The notes under the pieces are model-generated. The model was not told the DNA's origin and searched no databases. It saw only the letters and a list, made by a program, of their open reading frames with translations. Positions 13,674-19,882 of a stretch of 19,882 nt of DNA are shown here, piece by piece (positions within the stretch are counted from its first letter, which is position 1; each line of letters begins with the position of its first letter). The DNA is taken from assembly GCA_003508005.1 (NCBI GenBank), contig DNUE01000037.1, positions 1 through 19,882 of the forward strand, written 5' to 3'. The stretch comes from Desulfobulbaceae bacterium. Lineage in GTDB: Bacteria > Desulfobacterota > Desulfobulbia > Desulfobulbales > Desulfobulbaceae. The translations under genes and the position numbers were made by a program.

Positions 13674-16600
13674 ATGACCCCTCGTTTCGCAAGACTCCTG
13701 TGCGCATTGTCCTTTTCCATCCTGCTCGTTGGTACCGGGTCCGGCGCACCGCAAGCCACAGCGTCAGTCAGTCCTCCAGCACTTCCGGAAAATGCGATCA
13801 GCATCTCCTTCGATCTTGCCCGCCGCACCCTGAACGGTACCTGCCGGATCAGTCTGCCGCCCCGTACTCCGCTGAAAATTGCCGGCGCAGCCCTGGTAAT
13901 CTCCAGCGCCGTTGCGGAACGTACCGGCCAGGCACCGAAGGAGCTTCGGCCGTCCGCAGGCAATGAGATTGTGCTGGCTGCTGCAGAGGCCGCCCAGGTA
14001 GTGCATATTTCCTGGTCCCTAACCGTGCCGGAAAACGGGATGGATGACAATCTCATTGAAATCGATGGCATCACCCTGGCCGGCAACTGGCACCCGCTGC
14101 CGGACATCGACATGGTTTATCGTCTGGCGGCCCAGCTGCCCGAATCCTTCACGGCCACCAGCGAGGCGGAAACCATGATGCAGGGTCCGGACGGAAAAGG
14201 GCGAAACCTCTTTTCCTCGGCCTTTCCCCATCCTGTACGCTCCATTCACTTTGTCGCCGGCCCCTACTCGGTCAAACAGCGAACCCTGGCCAGCGGCGTC
14301 CTCCTCTCGACCTTCTTTTTTCAGGAGGACAGCGGCCTGGCCGATGAATATCTGGACCAAGCTGCAGGATATTTGAAGCGGTACGAGGAACTGATCGGCC
14401 CCTACCCTTACACGCGCTACAGCATCGTCGAAAACCGGCTGCCTACAGGCTACGGTTTGCCCACCTTCACCCTGCTCGGCCAAGCGGTGGCGAGGCTGCC
14501 TTTTATCAAGGACACCTCACTGGGCCATGAAATCCTGCATTCCTGGTTCGGCAACAGCGTGCAGGTGCATGATTCCGGCGGCAACTGGTGCGAAGGGCTG
14601 ACCACCTATCTTGCTGATCACCTCTATGCCGAGGAGCGCCGAGAGGGAGGCCAGTACCGCAAGGAGCAGCTGCAGCGTTATGCATCCTATGTGCCCGCAG
14701 ACAACCTGCTCACCCTTGCGGCCTTTACCGGTGCCAGCGACAGGCAGCCCATGGCCCGTCTTGTCCGCGCGGTCGGATACGACAAGGGCTCCATGTTCTT
14801 CCACATGCTGCGCCGCCGCCTGGGCGACGACTTGTTTTTTCAGGGCCTCCGGGGGTTTTATGAAAGCATGCGCTTCCGGAAGGCAGGCTGGGGAGAGATA
14901 GAGGAAAGCTTCACCGCCGTTGCCGGCGAGGAGCTGCGCCCCTTTTTCGACCAGTGGCTCACCAGGGAGGATATCATCCAATTCAACATCGCCCAGGTGG
15001 ATGTCAGCCAGGAAGAAGGCCGCTCCGTCGTCACCTTTACGCTGGACCAGAAGAGCGCCGAACCCTACGACTTCGACCTGCCCGTCCTGGTCTCGACCCG
15101 GACCGGGGACTCCCGGCAAACGGTCAGAATCAGCGAACGGAGCAAGGAGGTGCAAATTGTTGTTGACGACCTGCCAGCGGCCATGATCCTGGATCCGGAC
15201 TATGACCTGATGCGCGACCTGAGCCCGGAGGAGGAGGCTCCTACATGGTCGCGATTCATGGGCGCGGCGAGCAGAACCGTGGTCCTGCCGATGGCGGACA
15301 GGGCCGCAACCTACGCGCCCCTGCTCGCCATGCTGGAAGAAATGGGCTGCAAAACTGTTGCCCAGGACGAATTGGCAAGCAAGGCCATGGAGAAAGGCAG
15401 CTTTCTTTTTCTTGGCCCTTCGCCGCAGAGCCTTGGCCTCCTTGCCGACCCGGGGCACGCGCCCGCCGGCTTCACCCTCGATGTCCGCAATAATCCGCTG
15501 GCGCCGGGCCAGGTGATGGCGCTGATCACCTCTTCCGCACCCGAGGAGTCCGCCGCGGTCGTTCGGAAGCTCAGCCATTACGGCAAATACAGCTTTCTCT
15601 TCTTTGCCAATGGCCAGATGCAGGAGAAACGGGTTGCCCCCACCGCACAAGGGTTGCACCAGGAGCTGTTTCAAGGGCCGGAGGGGATTCGGGTCGCGGA
15701 CATCCGTTCGTTCGGGGAAATCATCGGCGAACTCCGCCGGAACCGGGTAGTCTATGTCGGCGAAGCGCATACCGACATGGGCATGCATATCCTGCAACTG
15801 CAGATCCTCCAGGCCCTGTTCCGGGATAATCCCGACCTGGCCATCGGCATGGAGATGTTTCCCCGCTCCGCCCAGGAGGTACTGGACGCCTACACCAGCG
15901 GCGCCATTGCCACCGAGTACGAATTCCTGAAAAAATCCGGATACTTCAAGGTATGGGGCTATGATTACCGACTCTACCGGGAGATCATCGGTTATGCGAA
16001 ACGCCACGCCATCCCGCTGGTCGGCCTCAATATTGACAAGGCCGCGGTTGACCAGGTCTTCAAGGAAGGCAGCCTGGACGGGCTGGATGAGCGGCTGCGG
16101 GAACAGGTTCCGGCCGAGCGCAACCTGGACCTGCCCGGCTACCGCGAACGTCTTGCCCTGGCCTTTGCCAGCCATGACGGCCAGGAATTCAGCGAGGAAA
16201 AAATGGCCGGCTTTATCCAGGCCCAATCACTCTGGGACGAGGCCATGGCCGAACAAATCGTCCGCTACCTGAGCGATCATCCTGGCCGGCGGATGCTGGT
16301 CATCGCCGGCATCGGCCATGTGGACAGGGACTCCGGCATCCCGCCAAGGGTGGCCCGCCGGCTCAGTGTCCCGCAGAGCATAGTTTCAAGCGTCGGCTAC
16401 GGCAACGCCGGCCAGAAAACCGGCTATCGCGTGGACTACCTGCTCTATACCAAGGATATTGAGCTTACGCCAGCGCCCAAGGTCGGGGTGGTTCTCGAGG
16501 TTGAGGACGGTGAAAAAGATCCGGAGCAGGGCCTGGTGCGGGTCCTTAAGATCAGCCCCCATGGCAAGGCAGGTCAGGCCGGCCTGAAAGAAAAGGATAT

Positions 16601-16808
16601 CATCCTGGCCGTCGATCGAATGGCGGTGCATGACATCGATGACATCAGGATCGCCCTGCTCGACAAGCATCCCGGGGACATGGCTACCCTCAAGGTGCTG
16701 CGGGAGGACGATCCGCTGCCGGACAAGGAACTTGAACTGGCGGTGGAGTTGACCGCCCCGGCACCAATGGAAGGCATGGGCGGCATGCCGCCCATGCATC
16801 CAAAATGA
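13674..16808 (+). CDS. Secreted M1-like metallopeptidase fused to ChaN-like haem-binding and PDZ domains
   Basis: A 1044-residue fusion. Residues 1-25 look like a signal peptide. An M1-type gluzincin domain follows (about 30-500), with HEILH at 285-289 and the third zinc ligand Glu307 in NWCEGLTTYLADH. The GxMEN exopeptidase motif is replaced by PTGYGLPTF (257-265), so aminopeptidase activity is doubtful. A region of about 520-670 has no clear match. Residues about 680-915 form a ChaN-like (cofactor haem-binding, DUF399-type) domain, with VGEAH (695-699) and GIGHV around His882. A PDZ domain (about 925-1025: GLVRVLKISPHGKAGQAGLKEKDIILAVD) closes the protein before a Met/Pro/Gly-rich tail. It probably acts in the periplasm or at the outer surface; a role in haem protein breakdown is inference. 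The AAGGA seven bases before the ATG supports the start. Confidence 0.9.
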   Translation: MTPRFARLLCALSFSILLVGTGSGAPQATASVSPPALPENAISISFDLARRTLNGTCRISLPPRTPLKIAGAALVISSAVAERTGQAPKELRPSAGNEIVLAAAEAAQVVHISWSLTVPENGMDDNLIEIDGITLAGNWHPLPDIDMVYRLAAQLPESFTATSEAETMMQGPDGKGRNLFSSAFPHPVRSIHFVAGPYSVKQRTLASGVLLSTFFFQEDSGLADEYLDQAAGYLKRYEELIGPYPYTRYSIVENRLPTGYGLPTFTLLGQAVARLPFIKDTSLGHEILHSWFGNSVQVHDSGGNWCEGLTTYLADHLYAEERREGGQYRKEQLQRYASYVPADNLLTLAAFTGASDRQPMARLVRAVGYDKGSMFFHMLRRRLGDDLFFQGLRGFYESMRFRKAGWGEIEESFTAVAGEELRPFFDQWLTREDIIQFNIAQVDVSQEEGRSVVTFTLDQKSAEPYDFDLPVLVSTRTGDSRQTVRISERSKEVQIVVDDLPAAMILDPDYDLMRDLSPEEEAPTWSRFMGAASRTVVLPMADRAATYAPLLAMLEEMGCKTVAQDELASKAMEKGSFLFLGPSPQSLGLLADPGHAPAGFTLDVRNNPLAPGQVMALITSSAPEESAAVVRKLSHYGKYSFLFFANGQMQEKRVAPTAQGLHQELFQGPEGIRVADIRSFGEIIGELRRNRVVYVGEAHTDMGMHILQLQILQALFRDNPDLAIGMEMFPRSAQEVLDAYTSGAIATEYEFLKKSGYFKVWGYDYRLYREIIGYAKRHAIPLVGLNIDKAAVDQVFKEGSLDGLDERLREQVPAERNLDLPGYRERLALAFASHDGQEFSEEKMAGFIQAQSLWDEAMAEQIVRYLSDHPGRRMLVIAGIGHVDRDSGIPPRVARRLSVPQSIVSSVGYGNAGQKTGYRVDYLLYTKDIELTPAPKVGVVLEVEDGEKDPEQGLVRVLKISPHGKAGQAGLKEKDIILAVDRMAVHDIDDIRIALLDKHPGDMATLKVLREDDPLPDKELELAVELTAPAPMEGMGGMPPMHPK

Positions 16809-17873
16809 TTACGGAGCAGATGCCCCCTGCCTTGCAGCGCCGTCGCGCACCGGCCAGACATGAAAATTCCCGGCCCGCTTGACGCCGACGCCGAGCGCGC
16901 CCTTGTTGAGATACAGGGCCCAGGCCCAGGCCGGCTCAAAAAAGCTCGTGGTCGATGACCAGTAGACCTCGCGAAGAGCAAAAAAAGGGTGATTTCCAGG
17001 CAGGGCCGGCGAGTGCGCGGAGCAGTCCAGCAGGGATTCAAGCTCGTTGACATTGGGCAGCCGCCAAATCCGCGCGTTTCCAGGCAGTTCCGCGTTCAAC
17101 GCCAAGACCAGCCTGAGCGCCTCGATCCAGTTCACCTCCGCTCTGGTCAGAGAGGCCATGCGCAGCCACTCCAGCCCGGTCAGCCGATCGAGCACCGTAT
17201 CGGCGGCAGGGATAAATCTCTCCGTCGGCCACGACCGTCCTGAAAAACCAGCTCCGTCCTGTAGCGAATCAGGCTCCGACAGCTTGTGCCCTGCCTGATC
17301 GTAACAGACCCGCTGCCCTGTTTCGGCCAGGACAATACTCTTGCCACGGACCGGCCAAAACAGGCAATCCTGATCCTTGCGGCCATAGAACATCCGGGCT
17401 CCGTCCATGTGCACATACCAGGCATAGGCGGGGTTGATCGCCGCCGTAGTGGAGGTCCAGTACCAGCCAAGGAACACGCCGGAAAAAGGGTGCTGCTCCG
17501 GCAGGGCCGGCCTTCTGGCCTGGTAGGAGATCAGGCTGCGCAGCTCCCGCCTGTTCGGCAGCCGCCAATCGGAATACCCGTGCTCCTCCCTGGCGTTCAT
17601 GGTGCGGACAAAATCCAGGGCCTCGCCCCAGGTCAGGGGGAACTCGGCGGGATTGGCATGCGCGGTCCAGGTTAGGCCGGTGAGCAGATCAGCCACTGTC
17701 TGCCCGGTTCGCCGGAAGCGGGGGACCGGCCAGGCCAGGCCGCTGCGGAAAAAACCGTCCTGACCGCTGTCCCGACAGGGAATGGCGTGGCCGGACTCAT
17801 CGTAACAGCCTGTCTGCCCGGTTTGGACGAGGTTCTGTCCGGGACCAGCCAATTTTTCAGACGTGGAGATCAC
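16809..17873 (-). CDS. Tandem DUF1566 (Lcl C-terminal-like) protein
   Basis: A 354-residue protein made of two copies of the same module. Unit 1 (about 17-178) has WRLPN (103-107), YWTSTT (138-143) and FWPVR (172-176). Unit 2 (about 185-345) has WRLPN (270-274), YWSSTT (304-309) and VWPVR (339-343). Each unit opens with a TGQ...CYD...GH stretch. This is the DUF1566 fold, found in the C-terminal region of Lcl-like surface proteins; the function is unknown. No signal peptide is seen. The GTG start (17873) overlaps the folP stop by four bases (GTGA), so its translation is probably coupled to folP, although nothing links it to folate. Its stop abuts the M1-ChaN-PDZ stop with no base between. Confidence 0.85.
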   Translation of the reverse strand: MISTSEKLAGPGQNLVQTGQTGCYDESGHAIPCRDSGQDGFFRSGLAWPVPRFRRTGQTVADLLTGLTWTAHANPAEFPLTWGEALDFVRTMNAREEHGYSDWRLPNRRELRSLISYQARRPALPEQHPFSGVFLGWYWTSTTAAINPAYAWYVHMDGARMFYGRKDQDCLFWPVRGKSIVLAETGQRVCYDQAGHKLSEPDSLQDGAGFSGRSWPTERFIPAADTVLDRLTGLEWLRMASLTRAEVNWIEALRLVLALNAELPGNARIWRLPNVNELESLLDCSAHSPALPGNHPFFALREVYWSSTTSFFEPAWAWALYLNKGALGVGVKRAGNFHVWPVRDGAARQGASAP

Positions 17874-18679
17874 GCACTGCTCAGGCTGCGTGCCAGGCGG
17901 ATCGCCTGCTTCGACAGCTCGACGTCATGGACCCTGACCAGATCCGCCCCGGACAGGGCGCAATGCAAGGTGAGCATTGCGCTGGCGCAGTCGCGCCGGT
18001 CAACGTCGAGCTCCAGAATCCTGCCGATAAAGGCCTTGCGTGAATGGCCGATAAGCACAGGGCAGCCCAAGACCTTGAAGGCAGGGATGTTGCGCAGGAT
18101 CGTCAGGTTATGTTCCACCGTCTTGCCAAAACCGATGCCCGGATCAATAATGAGCCGCTGACGGTCCACCCCGTTGTCTTCAAGCCACCAAAGCCGTTCC
18201 CGAAAAAAATCCAAAATCTCGACAACCACGTCGTCGTAATGGGGATCGATCTGCATGGTGCCCGGCGTCCCCTGCATGTGCATGATGATCACCGGCCCCT
18301 GGTAGCCGCGGACTACATCAAGCATGGCCGGGTCATGACGCAGGGCGCTGATATCGTTCACCAGATCAGCGCCGGCGGCCAGGGCCTCCTTGGCCACCGT
18401 CGCCTTGGTGGTGTCGATAGATACCGGCAGGTCGGACATCCGCCGGATCAGCCGGATCACAGGCAGCACCCGGTCCAACTCCTCCTCGGTTGAAACCGGC
18501 TCGGCAAAAGGCCTGGTGGATTCGCCGCCCACGTCGAAGATATCCACCCCGGCCGCGATCATCCGCTCGATCTGCAGGCGGACATCCTCCGGCTCCGCCA
18601 AGCGGCCGCCGTCGGAAAATGAGTCGGGGGTGATATTCAGGATTCCCATTATCCTGGTCTGCTTTCCCGGTGTGATCAT
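17870..18679 (-). CDS. folP: Dihydropteroate synthase
   Basis: FolP joins p-aminobenzoate to the pterin pyrophosphate in folate synthesis and is the sulfonamide target. The protein is 269 residues, normal for the family. Motifs in order are NITPDSFSDGG (15-25), GGESTRP (51-57), SIDTTK (87-92), NDISAL (108-113), MHMQGTPGTMQ (133-143), IDPGIGFGKT (178-187), GHSRK (211-215) and RVHDV (249-253). I chose ATG 18679, nine bases after GGAGG; an upstream TTG at 18712 would add 11 unlikely residues. The ftsH-folP order is common in this group of bacteria. Between the two genes lie repeat copy C and a strong terminator, so folP probably has its own promoter. Confidence 0.96.
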   Translation of the reverse strand: MITPGKQTRIMGILNITPDSFSDGGRLAEPEDVRLQIERMIAAGVDIFDVGGESTRPFAEPVSTEEELDRVLPVIRLIRRMSDLPVSIDTTKATVAKEALAAGADLVNDISALRHDPAMLDVVRGYQGPVIIMHMQGTPGTMQIDPHYDDVVVEILDFFRERLWWLEDNGVDRQRLIIDPGIGFGKTVEHNLTILRNIPAFKVLGCPVLIGHSRKAFIGRILELDVDRRDCASAMLTLHCALSGADLVRVHDVELSKQAIRLARSLSSA

Positions 18680-18761
18680 CCGCTCTTCCCTCCAGCAATG
18701 ATTACCCTGCAAAAAATTAAAACCACGACCATCCGCAACAATTGATTTACTCTGTTACAAA

Positions 18762-18800
18762 GCTTGCCGGCATCGGAATCCCGCTCTGTGCGATTCCGAC
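18762..18800 (+). repeat. Dispersed palindromic repeat, copy C (best copy)
   Basis: GCTTGCCGGCATCGGAATC, an 11-base centre, then GATTCCGAC. The 8-base arms TCGGAATC (18773-18780) and GATTCCGA (18792-18799) pair perfectly. It directly abuts the T-run of the ftsH terminator. It shares its GCTTGCCGGC lead and GATTCCG arm with copy B, and the GGAATC and TGCGATTC blocks with copy A. Confidence 0.7.
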
Positions 18801-18832
18801 AAAAAAAGGGCACAGAGTCCGCCTCTGTGCCC
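18801..18832 (-). terminator. Intrinsic terminator of ftsH
   Basis: A perfect 10-base stem GGGCACAGAG (18808-18817) / CTCTGTGCCC (18823-18832) with a 5-base loop is followed on the minus strand by seven Ts (18807-18801). It lies 32 bases after the ftsH stop, so it ends the ftsH transcript before folP. The other side is TTATTTATT, so weak activity in the plus direction is possible. Confidence 0.92.
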
Positions 18833-18864
18833 TTATTTATTCCACCGCGATCTGTGCCCGGCCC

Positions 18865-19882
18865 TTATTGCTGCTGGCCGGCCTCCCCGGGAGTTGCCGG
18901 TGCAGTCGCCGCGGCAATTCCCTGCGCCTGCCGGTGCTCGTCGATGATCCGGTCGATATCCTCGAGCATGATCGTCTCTTTTTCCAGCAGCTGAGCGGCA
19001 ATAGCTTTCAGAATGTGCAGATTTTCACCCAGCAGCGTGATCACCTTGTCGCGAGCGTCCAGAACGATCCATTTGACCGCCTCGTCGATCTTCCTGGCCG
19101 TATCCTCGCTGTAATCGCGGTGCTGGGCAATCTCCCTGCCGAGAAAGATCTGCTCCTCCTTCTTGCCGTAGGTAAGGGGGCCAAGCTCGTCGCTCATCCC
19201 CCACTCGCAGACCATCTTCCGGGCCAGTTCCGTTGCCCGTTCCAGGTCGTTGCCGGCACCGGTGGTGATCTGGTTAAATACCAGCTGTTCCGCCACCCGG
19301 CCGCCGAAGAGAATGCAGATGCGCTTTTCCAGGAAATCCTTGGAATGGGTGTATTTTTCATCCACCGGCAGCTGCATGGTGAGGCCCAGGGCCCGGCCGC
19401 GGGGGATAATCGTCACCTTGTGGATCGGATCAGTGTCCGGCAGCAGCCGCGCCACCAGGGCATGGCCTGCTTCGTGATAGGCGGTGACCTCCTTTTCCTT
19501 GTCGCTGATGATCATGGACTTGCGCTCGGCGCCCATCATGATCTTGTCCTTGGCCATCTCCAGCCGCTGGGTGGAAACCACCTCCTCCCCGGCCCGGGCG
19601 GCCATCAGGGCGGCCTCGTTGATCAGGTTTTCCAGGTCGGCCCCGGAAAAACCGGGAGTGCCCCGGGCAATGACCGCCAGGTTCACATCCGGGGCCAGCT
19701 TGGTCTTGTGGCCGTAGATCTCCAGGATCTTCTCCCTTCCTTTGATATCCGGCACCGGCACCACCACCTGCCGGTCGAAACGGCCGGGCCTGAGCAGGGC
19801 GGGGTCTAGGACGTCGGGCCGGTTGGTGGCGGCGATGATGATTACACCCTCGTTGGCTTCGAAGCCGTCCATCTCCACCAGC
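18865..19882 (-). CDS. ftsH: ATP-dependent zinc metalloprotease FtsH (partial, N-terminal part outside window)
   Basis: FtsH is a membrane-anchored hexameric AAA+ protease that removes damaged membrane and short-lived soluble proteins. The last 338 or so residues are visible. They include the second region of homology of the ATPase (ATNRPDVLDPALLRPGRFDR, with the arginine fingers), the zinc site HEAGH about 138 residues into the visible part, and the GNDLERAT block that supplies the third zinc ligand. The C-terminus ends in an Ala/Pro/Gln tail (ATAPATPGEAGQQQ), variable in the family. The membrane segments and Walker motifs would lie to the right of the window. It is followed by its own terminator and then folP. 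Confidence 0.96.
   Translation of the reverse strand, partial: LVEMDGFEANEGVIIIAATNRPDVLDPALLRPGRFDRQVVVPVPDIKGREKILEIYGHKTKLAPDVNLAVIARGTPGFSGADLENLINEAALMAARAGEEVVSTQRLEMAKDKIMMGAERKSMIISDKEKEVTAYHEAGHALVARLLPDTDPIHKVTIIPRGRALGLTMQLPVDEKYTHSKDFLEKRICILFGGRVAEQLVFNQITTGAGNDLERATELARKMVCEWGMSDELGPLTYGKKEEQIFLGREIAQHRDYSEDTARKIDEAVKWIVLDARDKVITLLGENLHILKAIAAQLLEKETIMLEDIDRIIDEHRQAQGIAAATAPATPGEAGQQQ

Noticed and set aside
14517..16226. 569-codon minus-strand open frame inside the M1-ChaN-PDZ gene
   Set aside because: Antisense to clear HExxH and ChaN motifs; the composition is typical of a high-GC mirror frame.
18680..18712. Upstream TTG start for folP adding 11 residues
   Set aside because: The extra residues are not family-like and the ATG at 18679 has a much better GGAGG site.

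Overview
The window is GC-rich bacterial chromosome. It looks like a sulfate-reducer-type Desulfobacterota (former Deltaproteobacteria, perhaps Desulfobulbales-like). That guess rests on protein flavour (a methyltransferase/MTHFR fusion beside metK, a plant-type ketol-acid reductoisomerase, a FabL-type enoyl reductase, and the ftsH-folP pair) and was not checked by any search. Nearly all the sequence is ordinary chromosomal coding DNA. I see no phage, integron, CRISPR array, tRNA or rRNA.

Layout. Positions 1-4338 (minus strand) hold ilvC, a bifunctional homocysteine methyltransferase/methylene-THF reductase, and the 5' part of metK. This is branched-chain amino acid synthesis followed by a short methionine/SAM operon. 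An AT-rich divergent spacer (4339-4625) separates ilvC from a plus-strand operon at 4626-8560: a membrane-anchored transglutaminase-like protein, an EcsA-like ABC ATPase and a roughly 12-helix permease, probably an export or envelope module. A hexamer-built inverted repeat (8624-8762) and a small membrane ORF follow.

Positions 9033-13074 (minus) hold aconitase, a DUF362 protein and a FabL-like reductase. The aconitase-DUF362 gap is rich in signals: a sigma-54-like promoter, then a strong intrinsic terminator that ends only 11 bases before the DUF362 start codon. From 13674 (plus) runs a 1044-residue secreted fusion of an M1-like metallopeptidase, a ChaN-like haem-binding domain and a PDZ domain. 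It meets, stop against stop, a minus-strand run of ftsH (partial), folP and a tandem DUF1566 protein that overlaps folP by 4 bases.

Three copies of a palindromic intergenic repeat (near 2828, 13475 and 18762), all in the same orientation, and a different REP-like palindrome at the end of the transglutaminase gene show that this genome carries families of small dispersed repeats. The points most worth following up are the promoter/terminator arrangement before DUF362, the M1-ChaN-PDZ fusion and the repeat families. I found nothing that clearly amounts to a whole new defence or mobile system.
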